This document shows, one piece after another, positions 27,365 to 36,715 of a stretch of 64,000 nt of DNA (the stretch's first letter is position 1; each line of letters begins with the position of its first letter). Source of the stretch: CAVYWD01 sp963772225. Lineage in GTDB: Bacteria > Myxococcota > Myxococcia > Myxococcales > UBA5297. The translations under genes were made by a program, and so were the position numbers. Location: assembly GCA_963772225.1 (NCBI GenBank), contig CAVYWD010000002.1, forward strand, positions 1,922,001-1,986,000, in the 5' to 3' direction. Below the pieces are notes generated by a model, which saw only the letters and a program-made list of their open reading frames with translations, did not search any database and was not told the DNA's origin.

Positions 27365-27983
27365 GATGAACTCCAGCCGGCGCGCAGGGCAATACTCCTC
27401 CGGAACGAAACCGCCGCCGGGGTCGGTCACGAAGCCCAAGAGCTGGCTCGGGCCGTAGGACGCCTCGGTGCGCTGGTGCAGCACCAGCGTGTGCGCCCCC
27501 GCGCCGAGCCCCGAGGCAATGGGATACGGCGTCGAGCCCCCATGGCCTTCGAGGTTCGGCATGGCGGCGCCGTCGATTTCCACGTCGAACCATGCCTCGG
27601 TGGAGAGCTTCACCGCGAGCGAGGCGCCGGTGAAGCTCGCGCGAATCTCCGTGCCCGACCACTCGAAGGACGCGCCGCTCGGGTCGGAGTCGTCCGTCCG
27701 CCCGGCGACGTGGAACTCCTCGGGCTCGCACGGGCTCGCCGCGTCGGCGCGCGCTCCCGAATCTGCGGCCGACCCCGCGTCGTATCGAATGACCCGCGTC
27801 GATGGCGTGCCCCGAATCCACCTCGGCGCCCGCATCGGCCCCCGGCCCCGAGTCGACCCGAAGGGACGCGTCGCCGGGTCCCGCGTCTTCGGCCTGGCCC
27901 CCGTCTCCCAGGAGCTCGGCGACCCCCTGGCCGCATCCAGACGCGGCGAGGGCGAGTGCCGCTGCCGTGAGCCGAAGGTTCAT
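27365..27983 (-). pseudogene. Truncated, frameshifted CE2-type esterase lipoprotein
   Basis: The start is clear: AAGGAAGG, then ATG 27983 and a lipoprotein signal (ALALAASGC) with an Asp/Gly linker. Near 27784 one extra base shifts the frame. The other frame continues with a CE2-like N-terminal jelly-roll (FEWSGTEIRASFTGASLAVK, DVEIDGA, HTLVLHQRTEASYG) up to RRLEFI. That is where relatives continue into GDSIT of the SGNH catalytic domain; here the match stops at about 27365. The catalytic half is missing, so the product cannot be an active esterase. It sits beside a GH30 gene, suggesting a former polysaccharide-degradation pair. Confidence 0.7.
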
Positions 27984-28039
27984 TCGACCTTCCTTGGTCG
28001 TCGCTCCGAAAATACCTGCTCCGTCTTCTGCGCGACTCC

Positions 28040-31000
28040 TCAGGGCCGCTCTGCCTCTTGGAGCGCGGCGCCGACGCCCGGCACTTCGATCAGCGGGGCG
28101 GGCGGAGGTCGCTGAAACACCCTGGCCAGAACAGCGCCGCCCGCTCGCACCTCGCGCACGAGCCTCCAGGGCGGCGTCGCGCCCAGGTCGGCGTGGATGA
28201 TCAGGAACTCGGCTCGGGCGAGCTCTGACGCGACCAGGTCTGGGCGCAGCGCCGGGAGCTCGTCGCGCGGGCCGAGCTGGACGAAGACGCGGGCGCCTGG
28301 AGGCGCCGCCTGGCTCACGGCGCGCGCCGCCTCCGCCAGGCCTTCGCCGATCAAAGGCGTCGACATCCAATGCCGCCGGGCGACCGCGGCCGCGCCCCCC
28401 GTCCACTCGGCGAAATAGTCCAGCTCGTAGGGGTGAATGAGCCAGACGCACGCGGCCAGATAGGCGCTCATCGCGGCCTGCGCGAGCGGGCGCGACCAGG
28501 CGCGCTTCAGCGCCTGTGCGGCCGTGTCGGCGCCCCAAGCCGCCGCGAAGGCCAGGGCCGGGAGGGCTTCGACTGCGCCTCGCGCCGCGTCATCGCGGAC
28601 GGAGGCGAGCGCCTGCCCGAGAGGGAAGACCATCCACGCGGCGAGGAGCCCGTCCAAGAGGCTGCGCCGCCGCACGGCCGACGCGAGCCAGACCAGCGCC
28701 AGGGCGGTGAGCCCCGAAGGGCTCCTCGCCAGGAAGAGCACGCCCTCGAGCCCCAGCGCCGGGAGGCCGCGCCCGAGCGCGCTCCAGGACGGCAGGCGCT
28801 CCCAGAAGTGCGCGGCGCGCAGCTGCGGGAACGGGTCCGTCCAAATCCACGGCCAGAGCAGATAGAGGACGACGATGCCCGCGGCCGCGCCCGCGAGCGC
28901 CGACTTCGCCCATGTCTTGCGATCGCCCTTCGCCCAGAGCGCCATCGCGAAGACGGCCAGCGCCATCGGCGCGAGCCAGACGCCGCTCGGCGACACCCCC
29001 AGCGCCATCGCGGCGACGAAAGCCCAAGCGAAGTGGTGCCTCGGCGATTTCTCCATGCAGGCGACGGCGAGGAGATACGCCGCGAGCGCGAAGGCGAAGG
29101 CGCTCGGCGCCTGCAACCCCGTCATGCGCCCGTGGGCGATGAAGGCGGGCGAGAGCGCCAAGGCCAGCGCCGCGCCGGCGCCCACCGCCCGGGAGACGAA
29201 GCGCCGGCCCAGCAGGAAGAGAATCAGACAGGTCAGGGCCGAAAGAAACCCCGCGAGCAGCTTGGCTCCGCGCATTCCGCCGGCGAGCTCCGAAAGCCCA
29301 TACATCCACTTCGCGAGCGGGGGATTCTCGCGACCCCACAGGAACGACATTGGGGCGAAGTCGCCCAGGAGGAAATTGCGGACGTGCTGCTCTCCCGCTC
29401 GCAGAGAAGCGCCCTCTTCCCAGTGGATGTCCACCTCGTGCACCTGAACGGCGCGCAGCCCGAAGGCCAGGGCGAGCAGCGCGGCGGCCAGAATCCAATC
29501 CTGTCTCGAAAGAACGCGGGTGCCGCGGCGCAGCGCTCTCGCCCGGGCGAAACCCGCGACCGCCAGACAGGCGAGGAGCACTGAAGCCCCGAAGAGCCAG
29601 GTCCCCGCGGGCGCCCTGGGGCCCGGGGCGCCCAGGTGCGCGGCCTCTCGGGCGGGCCAGGAGATTTGGCGCGGAAACGGGAGCGGAAACCAATTGTGCG
29701 GGCCGTCGAGCGGGTTCCAGAACAGGCGCAGATATCGGCCGCCGCCGAAATCGGCCAGCCGCACCCGGAACGCGTGGACGCCCGCCTCGAGCCGGCGCTG
29801 GCCCGAATAGTCGGCGCGAGCGTGGACCCCAGGGGCCCAGACGAGCCGCTCGCCGTCGATGAGCAGCTCCCCCTGGTCGTCGCATTGGAGCACGAACTCG
29901 TAATTCCCGGCCTCTTCGATGGCGACAAAGGCCTCCCACTCCGCCGAAAAGGGCGGCCCAGCTTCCTCGCGGGCGAACGGCTCGGGGACCACGCGATCCT
30001 CGACCGGCGCCCCTCGGAATTCGGAGCCCTCGAAGCGCCGGACGCGCCAGCCGTGCCCACCTTCGACGCGCGAAAGCCACGCGAAGAGGGCGACGGCCGC
30101 GAGCCCGCTCACAGCGGCGGCGAGCATCCAGGACCGAGCCGCGCGAAAATCGCCCTGGCGGGCGCAAACGACGGGGGCGGCGAGGAGGGTTGCAGCATTT
30201 TCCGCTTCTGGCGCCGCGGCGAGCTCGAGCGCTGCCTTCGCCTGGCTGGCAGCGACCGAGCTTTTCGCCTTTCGCCAATCGAAATAGCAAAAGGCGGCAA
30301 ACCCGGCGAGCCCGAGTGCCAATATCAGGTCGCGCCAGGCGGCCCCCGGCGGCCCGGCGTAATAGGCCTCCAGCTCATGCGGCCCGGCCGAGAGTGACAC
30401 GCGCATGCGGCCGTCGGAGGTCAGGCGCGCCTCGAGGACCTCCCGCGCGACCGGCTTTTCGTCCAGGAGCACTCGCCAGCCGGGGAGGTAAAGCTGATTA
30501 ATGACAGCGTCGCCTGCCTGCGGCGCCTCGAGGTGGTACCGAAGCCGCGAGGCCGTGCTCTCCCTCTTGGGCGCCGCGATCGCCCCGGCGGGCGCAAGCA
30601 CCAGCGGCTCGGAGCCGCGCGGCTGCGAGCGAGCGCGCTTGGCGGTGTTGGGCCGGAATTCGTCGATATTGGCGAAGCGCTGCCAGGTGCTCAGGTCCAG
30701 CGCGCGCTGCGCCGCCACCTCGGTCTTGAGTGAAACGCCACCCGGCTGCGGAAAGAACTCGTGCCGATACCAGACGAGCACCGGAACGAGCAGCGCCGCG
30801 GCGACGAGCCAGCGCCGGCGCAGCACCTTCTGCAGCCCGGCGGCGCACACGACCTGCAGCGTGGCGACGATGGTGAGCAGCCGCCAGGGGAACTGGACCT
30901 GGCGCACGCTCTCGATGGGGATTAGCCAGAATCGCTCGCCCAGCGTACTGACCACGACGACGAGGGCGAGCCAAGCGGCGAAGGCGCCCCGGACCGCGCG

Positions 31001-31981
31001 CGAGCGCCAGCCCGCGGCGAGCCCGGCGACGGCGAGCGCGGCGTGCGGAAGCCCCAGCTGAAAGGACATGGCATCGGATTCGAACCCGAAGCCCGAACCG
31101 CCGAAGCCCCAAAAGTTCGAGAGGAATTGCCACCAATAGACGGCGTGCTTGCTCGGGACGTTGTACCCGACCGACATGCCCGACAAATCGACGTACCGCT
31201 GCATGTGAAAGAGGGTGAACCAATACGGAGCGCTGAGAATGAGCGCGGCGACGAATCCGGCGCCAAGGCGCAACGCGATGGCCCCGCGGGTCCTCCACGG
31301 GCCGGTCCAGCCCTGATACGCAGCCATGAGCGCATAGACCGGCGTGACGAAGAGGGCCACGGCGGGGTGCGCGGCGATGGTCGTGGCCAGCGAGACGGCG
31401 AGCCCCGTCATCGAGCCGGCAGCGCTCTTCTTCTCTCGGACGAGGCGGTCGATCCGAAGCAGGTAATAGAGCGGCCATGGGCACAAAATCATGGCCATGA
31501 GCTCGCTCAGGTCGCTTCGGACGTGGAGCTCGACGAAGAGGTACGGCGTTAAAAGGAAGAGGACGGCGCAGGCCAGGCCGGTGAGGCGGTCGGCGATCTC
31601 CCGGCAGAGCTTGTACGTCCCGAGCGCGCCCAGGAAGAACAGCGCCCAGGCCACGACCGGAAACGTCGTATCCGGATACCCGGGCAGAAACGAGAACGGC
31701 AGCGCAAAGTAGAAGAAGGCCGGCTGGTAATAGACGAAGGTCGGATAGCCGTAGCCTCCGTTCAGATTCGGCAGCCAGCGCGGGTACCACTGGCCCTGGA
31801 GGAACGCCTCGCGGAAATGATCGAGGAGAATGGCGTAGCGGGCGTTCTCGTGGCTCGGAGGCCAGAGGGGCGCTCGCAGCAGCGGCCAAAGCATCAAGGC
31901 GGACAGGGCTGCGAGCGCCGCGATGGCGCCGGCCTCGAGAAGCCACCTCCACCTTCTGGAGTCGAATCGGCTGGCCATCAT
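28040..31981 (-). CDS. Giant fused membrane protein: PTPS-like module + PA14 + GT39
   Basis: This protein of about 1313 residues is in three parts. Residues 15-560 are a multi-TM module resembling bacterial 6-pyruvoyl-tetrahydropterin-synthase-related membrane proteins or GT-C transferases (PPSHENARYAILLDHFREAF, GYGYPTFVYYQPAFFYFALP). Residues 640-770 are a PA14-like extracytoplasmic domain (YEFVLQCDDQGELLIDGERL). Residues 840-1313 are a GT39/PMT-like glycosyltransferase with the acidic DIHWEEG motif and ten or so TM helices. Residues 640 onward are homologous to the gene at 33843-35979. ATG 31981 or 31978 is likely; GTG 32017 is possible. It probably transfers sugar from polyprenyl phosphate outside the membrane. 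Confidence 0.75.
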   Translation of the reverse strand: MMASRFDSRRWRWLLEAGAIAALAALSALMLWPLLRAPLWPPSHENARYAILLDHFREAFLQGQWYPRWLPNLNGGYGYPTFVYYQPAFFYFALPFSFLPGYPDTTFPVVAWALFFLGALGTYKLCREIADRLTGLACAVLFLLTPYLFVELHVRSDLSELMAMILCPWPLYYLLRIDRLVREKKSAAGSMTGLAVSLATTIAAHPAVALFVTPVYALMAAYQGWTGPWRTRGAIALRLGAGFVAALILSAPYWFTLFHMQRYVDLSGMSVGYNVPSKHAVYWWQFLSNFWGFGGSGFGFESDAMSFQLGLPHAALAVAGLAAGWRSRAVRGAFAAWLALVVVVSTLGERFWLIPIESVRQVQFPWRLLTIVATLQVVCAAGLQKVLRRRWLVAAALLVPVLVWYRHEFFPQPGGVSLKTEVAAQRALDLSTWQRFANIDEFRPNTAKRARSQPRGSEPLVLAPAGAIAAPKRESTASRLRYHLEAPQAGDAVINQLYLPGWRVLLDEKPVAREVLEARLTSDGRMRVSLSAGPHELEAYYAGPPGAAWRDLILALGLAGFAAFCYFDWRKAKSSVAASQAKAALELAAAPEAENAATLLAAPVVCARQGDFRAARSWMLAAAVSGLAAVALFAWLSRVEGGHGWRVRRFEGSEFRGAPVEDRVVPEPFAREEAGPPFSAEWEAFVAIEEAGNYEFVLQCDDQGELLIDGERLVWAPGVHARADYSGQRRLEAGVHAFRVRLADFGGGRYLRLFWNPLDGPHNWFPLPFPRQISWPAREAAHLGAPGPRAPAGTWLFGASVLLACLAVAGFARARALRRGTRVLSRQDWILAAALLALAFGLRAVQVHEVDIHWEEGASLRAGEQHVRNFLLGDFAPMSFLWGRENPPLAKWMYGLSELAGGMRGAKLLAGFLSALTCLILFLLGRRFVSRAVGAGAALALALSPAFIAHGRMTGLQAPSAFAFALAAYLLAVACMEKSPRHHFAWAFVAAMALGVSPSGVWLAPMALAVFAMALWAKGDRKTWAKSALAGAAAGIVVLYLLWPWIWTDPFPQLRAAHFWERLPSWSALGRGLPALGLEGVLFLARSPSGLTALALVWLASAVRRRSLLDGLLAAWMVFPLGQALASVRDDAARGAVEALPALAFAAAWGADTAAQALKRAWSRPLAQAAMSAYLAACVWLIHPYELDYFAEWTGGAAAVARRHWMSTPLIGEGLAEAARAVSQAAPPGARVFVQLGPRDELPALRPDLVASELARAEFLIIHADLGATPPWRLVREVRAGGAVLARVFQRPPPAPLIEVPGVGAALQEAERP

Positions 31982-32341
31982 CCCTTTCGGAGGCGCGGCA
32001 GGTTGCCTTCTTGCCACAGGAGCGTCGGGCGTCGCAAGCGCACGGTGCGGCGCGCCTGGCCGGAGGAGCGCGCGGCCTCGCGGCCCTCAGGGGGCACTTG
32101 AGGGGGCAGGCGGCAGAGGCCGCGCCGGAGGCACCGTCCAAGCGGCCGCTTCCGGCTCGAGCCGCCCAGGCCAATCGCGCCGCTTTCTCCGGGGCTTCGA
32201 GCCTTGCCGGCGCCTCCTGGATCAGGCAGTATCCGGCCTCAATTCACGCCGCGATCAGCCCCGGTCTCGGCTTGGCCTTTCGGCCAGTGCCGTGGCCGGC
32301 GCTCGAGCAGCAAAGCTGGCTGCAGCCATCAAGGACTGACG
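31982..32341. other. Divergent intergenic region
   Basis: This 360-bp gap lies between the two divergent glycosyltransferase loci. It must hold both promoters, but I see no clear -35/-10 pair, terminator or repeat. Short open frames across it have no homology. Confidence 0.5.
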
Positions 32342-33091
32342 GTGGACCTCATCGAGCGGCCCCGGACCCCCGAGCGTCGCCACCCCTGGGAGATCACCCG
32401 GGCGCGCTTCTTCAAGGGAGTGCTCGCTCGCGCCGCGCTCCGGCCGGCGCCGGCCCGGGTCCTCGACATCGGCAGCGGCGACGCGTGGCTCGCGGGGCAG
32501 CTCGCCGGCACCCTCCCCCCTGAGAGCGCCATCGTCTGTTGGGACTCCGGGTACACCGATGAGCTCATCCAGACCTTGTCCGCTCGCGAGCGGTCGGTGC
32601 GCCAGTTCGTCCGCGAGCGCCCTGCGGGCACCTTCGACCTCCTCCTCATGCTGGACGTTCTCGAGCACGTCGAGGACGACGCGGGCTTCTTGCGCGGCCT
32701 CCTGGATTCGCTGGCGCCCGGCGGCCACCTCCTGCTGAGCGTCCCTGCCTGGCCGCGGCTGTTCTGCGTGCACGACGAGCGGCTCCGGCACTTTCGGCGC
32801 TACTCGCCCAAGGGCGTGCGCGCGCTGCTCCAGGAGGCGGGGCTCGAGGTGCTGGATTCGGGCGGGCTCTTTCACACGCTGCTGGTGGCGCGCGCGCTCC
32901 AGGTGCTCGGCGCGCGCCTCGGCCGGAGCGAGCCGCCGCCGCACGCCGGCGAATGGCGCGCCGGGCCCGCGCTGACGGCCGCCGTGGCGGGCGCGCTCGC
33001 CGCCGACGCCGAGCTCTCGCGATGGCTCGCCCGCGCGAAGGTCGACGCACCCGGGCTGAGTTGGTGGGCGCTATGCCGAAGACCGTCCTAG
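32342..33091 (+). CDS. SAM-dependent methyltransferase
   Basis: This 249-residue class I methyltransferase of the Methyltransf_11/UbiE-like type has motif I VLDIGSGDAWLAGQL, a motif II acid in CWDSGY, and the post-I/IV stretch LLLMLDVLEHVEDDAGFL. GTG 32342 has AAGGA 7 nt upstream. It overlaps the next gene by 19 nt, so it belongs to a three-gene operon with two glycosyltransferases. A role in modifying a glycan or polyprenyl intermediate is inferred from that. Confidence 0.8.
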   Translation: MDLIERPRTPERRHPWEITRARFFKGVLARAALRPAPARVLDIGSGDAWLAGQLAGTLPPESAIVCWDSGYTDELIQTLSARERSVRQFVRERPAGTFDLLLMLDVLEHVEDDAGFLRGLLDSLAPGGHLLLSVPAWPRLFCVHDERLRHFRRYSPKGVRALLQEAGLEVLDSGGLFHTLLVARALQVLGARLGRSEPPPHAGEWRAGPALTAAVAGALAADAELSRWLARAKVDAPGLSWWALCRRPS

Positions 33092-33846
33092 TCATCCCCT
33101 GCTTCAATGAAGAGGCGCGCCTGCGCGAGGGCGAGCTCCTGGCGCTGTCGAGGCGTTCCGGCCTTCATCTCCTCCTGGTGGACGACGGCTCGACCGACGG
33201 CACCCGCGCCCGCCTCGAGCACTTCGCGGAACAGTGCCAGGGCAAGGCGCAGGCGCTCATCCTGCCGCGCAATTCGGGCAAGGCCGAAGCCGTTCGCCTG
33301 GGCTTCCACGCGGCCTTTCCGCTCGGGGCCCAGGTAGTCGGCTTCGTCGACGCCGACCTGTCCACGCCTCCCGCGGAAATCCTCCGCCTGGTCGACGAGG
33401 CCGAGAGCCGGCCCGCGCTCGTCGTCATGGGCTCGCGCGTGCGATTGCTCGGGGCGAACGTGGAGCGGAGCCCGGTGCGCCACGTGCTGGGCCGCGTCTT
33501 CGCCACGGTCGCCTCGCTGGCCCTCGGGCTGGACGTCTACGACACCCAGTGCGGCGCGAAGCTCTTCCGGGACACGCCCGCGCTGCGCCGCGCCATGGAC
33601 TCGCCCTTCAGCAGCCGCTGGGCCTTCGACGTGGAGCTCATCGCGCGGCTTCTCGCGGACGTGGACCGCCCCTACTCCAAGGCGGACTTCCTCGAGGTCC
33701 CGCTGCAGACCTGGGTCGACGTGAAGGGCTCCAAGCTCTCGGCCGGCGCGGCCGGCCGCGCTGGGCTGGACCTTCTGCGCATCGGCCTGCGCAACCGTCT
33801 GAGCAAGCCCACCGGCGCCGAAACACCTCGAGAGCGCCCGCAATGA
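33073..33846 (+). CDS. GT2 polyprenyl-phosphate glycosyltransferase
   Basis: This 257-residue family-2 glycosyltransferase of the dolichol-phosphate-mannose-synthase type has VIPCFNEEARLREGE, LVDDGSTDGT and FVDADLSTPP (metal-binding DAD), followed by YDTQCGAKLF and WAFDVELI. It lacks TM anchors. It likely loads sugar on polyprenyl phosphate in the cytoplasm to feed the GT39 encoded next. It overlaps both neighbours (19 and 4 nt). Confidence 0.88.
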   Translation: MPKTVLVIPCFNEEARLREGELLALSRRSGLHLLLVDDGSTDGTRARLEHFAEQCQGKAQALILPRNSGKAEAVRLGFHAAFPLGAQVVGFVDADLSTPPAEILRLVDEAESRPALVVMGSRVRLLGANVERSPVRHVLGRVFATVASLALGLDVYDTQCGAKLFRDTPALRRAMDSPFSSRWAFDVELIARLLADVDRPYSKADFLEVPLQTWVDVKGSKLSAGAAGRAGLDLLRIGLRNRLSKPTGAETPRERPQ

Positions 33847-35979
33847 CCGACGACCTCCCGCCCATCCGCGTGCCCGACCCCGCGCCGGCGAGCCCACCTC
33901 CAGCCCCCTCGCGCGCCCGGGGCGCGGCCCTCGTCGGCGGGCTCTGCCTCATGGCGGCCGTCGGGCTCTACGCCTGGCTGAGCCATACCCCCAGTGAACA
34001 CGGCTGGCGCCTTCGCCGCTGGGACAACCCCGACTTCGCCGGCGCGCCGCGCGTCGACCGCGCGGTCCCCGAGCCGTTCGAGGCCGAGGAGCCGACGCAG
34101 CCCTTCTCGGCGGAGTGGACCGCCTGGATCCGCATCGACGAGCCGCGCACCTACGAGTTCACCCTGGACGCCGACGACCGGGCCGAGCTCTTCATCGACG
34201 GGCGCGCGGTGGTCACTGCGCCGCCCGCGCACCCGCGGTCGAGCTTCACCGGCACCGTCAAGCTGGCCCCCGGGGTGCACGCGGCGCGCATCCAGCTCCA
34301 GGACGGCGGCGGCGGCAAGTACCTGCGGCTCTTCTTCAGCTGCCCAGACGTCGCCCACGGCTGGATGCCCGTCCCCTGGCCGCGCCGCATGGCCTGGCCC
34401 GACGAGGCCGCGGCGCTCCGAGGCGCGCGCCCCCTTTCCGAGCCGGCGCGCGCCGCCCTCTTCGGCGTCGCCCTGCTCTTGGCGACCGCCGGCGCGACCG
34501 CCCTCCTGCGCCTCGGCGCCCGCGCCGCCGGCCGCCAAGTGCTTTCCCGGCGCGAGCTCGCCGCGGCGCTCCTCGTCTTCGGCCTCGCCTTCGGCGCGCG
34601 CGCCTTCGACCTGCGCCGGGCGGACATCCACTGGGACGAGCCCGCGTACGTGAAGGCCGGGATGCACTACGTGCGCAACTATCAGCTGCGCGACCTGGCG
34701 ACCGAGTCGTTCCGCTGGAACAGCGAGCACCCGCCCATCGCGAAGTGGATCTACGGACTGTCCGACCTGGCCGGCGGCATGGCGGGCGCCAAGCTGGCCG
34801 CGGCGTTCTTGCAGAGCCTCACCTGCCTCATCGTCTTTCTGCTCGGCCTCCGGTATGCCTCGCTCGCGGTGGGCACGGCCGCAGGCGCGTTCCTCGCGCT
34901 CATGCCGTACTTCTTCGCGCACGGGCGCATCGCGGGGCTCGAGTCGCCCGTCACGTTCTTCGTCTTCCTCGCGAGCTACTTCCTGCTCGCCGCGTGCGAG
35001 CGGCAATCCTGGCCGCTTCACTTCGCGTGGGGTCTGGTCTCGGTCCTGGGCGTCGCCAGCCGAGCCACGGGCATCTGGTTCGCGCCGGTGGCGCTCACCG
35101 TCTGCGCGCTCGCGTTCGCGCGCGGAGCGCGGCGGCCCTGGCCCTACCTCGCGCCCTTCGCGGGCGCCGCGGCCGGGCTCGCTCTGGCCTTCGCGTCCTG
35201 GCCCTGGATGTGGACCAACCCGCGCGGCCAGGCCATGACCACCTACGGGCACTGGACGAGCTTCCACCCCCAGGAGTGGGTGTTGGGGGTCTTCCAGCAT
35301 CCGCCGGTCTGGTACTACGGCTTCTCGTTCCTGGTCGTGACCCCAGCGCTGCTCTTGCTGCTCGCGGCCGCGTGGCTCCCTCAGGCGCTCTGGCGGCGCA
35401 GCCTCTTCGATGCGTTCGTCCTGGCGTCGCTCGTCTTCCCCTTCGGCCAGTCGCTCTCGCCCATGCGCCAGGACGGCGCGCGCTACGTCATCCAGGCCTT
35501 CCCGGCCCTCGCGCTGGCGGCCGCCATGGGCGCCCTGGGCCTCGCCGACTGGCTCCGCCGGCCGCGCGGAGGCCTCGCTCTGGCCGGGGCCACCGCGGTG
35601 TACCTGGCCGGCTGGCTCGCCTGGATGCACCCCTACGAGCTCGACGTCTGCAGCGAGTGGACCGGCGGGCCCGCGGCCGTCATCCAGAGGCGCTGGCTGG
35701 AGATCCCGTTCTGGGGCGAGGGACAGCGCGAGCTCGCCGACGTCATCAACGCCGTCGCCCCGCCGGGCGCCACCGTGCGGATTCTGGATGACCCCTCAGG
35801 ACGATTTTCCGGGCCTTCGCCCCGACCTCGTCCGCGACGACTCGCCCAACGCACAGTACCTGCTGCGCGGCTTCTTCCAGTTCCCGCCCGAGCCAGCGGG
35901 CTACGTGCTCCTACACGACGTGAAAGCGGGGAACGGGCACATCGGTGGCGTCTACCGGAAGGCGGCTCACCGGGGCTGA
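33843..35979 (+). CDS. PA14-GT39 membrane glycosyltransferase, one frameshift
   Basis: This protein of about 711 residues has one TM near the start, a PA14-like domain at residues 55-185 (HGWRLRRWDNPDF, YEFTLDADDRAELFIDGRAV), and a multi-TM GT39/PMT-like domain from residue 230 with DIHWDEPAYVKAG as the acidic catalytic motif. The frame breaks at about 35795 in a CCCC run. With one C fewer it continues as DDPQDDFPGLRPDLVRDDS to a stop at 35979. It starts as ATGA on the GT2 stop. It is the homologue of the C-terminal half of the divergent giant gene. Confidence 0.82.
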
Positions 35980-36057
35980 GGGCGCCTGCCGGTGGCCGCG
36001 CGCCGGCCGAGTGAGTAGCTCCGAGTCTCGCCTTCGAAACCCGGAGACAAGAGTCCG

Positions 36058-36564
36058 TTGCAGCCAGCCGCGCCAGAGCCGCGCCGTGCATCCAGATCCT
36101 TGGGCGCGCATCTCGGCGCGCTCGCCCTCTGGGTCCTGGGGGCGTTTGCGGCGCTTCTCCTCATCGGGTTTGTCGCGGCGGCTCTCGACGAGCGCGCCGG
36201 GCGAGATGCGCGCGAGCGGAGCCTGGCCCAGAGCGTGAGCGCGCAGTCGCTCCTCGCCTCGAGCCGGGATCCCTCGACGGTCGCGCGCGGAGCCCGGGTC
36301 TTCAGCGCCCGCTGCGCTCCCTGCCACGGCGACCGGGGCGAAGGGCGAATCGGCCCGAACCTCACGGACGCGCACTGGCTGCACGGGGGGAAGCCCCTGG
36401 AGATCTTCCGGACCGTGAGCCAGGGCGTGGCGCTGAAGGGCATGCCAGCGTGGGGGCCGGTGCTCGGGGCCGACAAGCTCGAAAGCGCCGTCGCCTTCGT
36501 GCTCACTCTCAAGGGAACCTGCGTCCCCGGCAAAGGGGCGCAGGGCGCGCGCGAGGAGCCGTGA
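36058..36564 (+). CDS. Membrane-anchored cytochrome c, CcoP-like
   Basis: This 168-residue protein has one N-terminal TM (ALALWVLGAFAALLLIGFV) and a single periplasmic class-I cytochrome c domain with CAPCH at 86-90. The distal half (NLTDAHWLHGG, MPAWGPVLGADKLESAVAFV) closely resembles the haem domains of cbb3 oxidase subunit CcoP, including the Met ligand. No other oxidase gene is nearby, so it may be a stand-alone carrier. It seems to start with TTG 36058 (GGAGA upstream). Confidence 0.78.
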   Translation: MQPAAPEPRRASRSLGAHLGALALWVLGAFAALLLIGFVAAALDERAGRDARERSLAQSVSAQSLLASSRDPSTVARGARVFSARCAPCHGDRGEGRIGPNLTDAHWLHGGKPLEIFRTVSQGVALKGMPAWGPVLGADKLESAVAFVLTLKGTCVPGKGAQGAREEP

Positions 36565-36715
36565 CGCCAAAGGGGGCGAAGCGGGGCCTGACCCTCCCCC
36601 GGCTCAGCGATTCGCCGAGCGACCTCGCCCGGGTTCGTTGCGGCGACCCGACTGTGAAGCCCGCCCGATGCCAGCGCCCGTGCTTTGGACCCCGCAGACG
36701 GGGTAGGCTCAGGTC

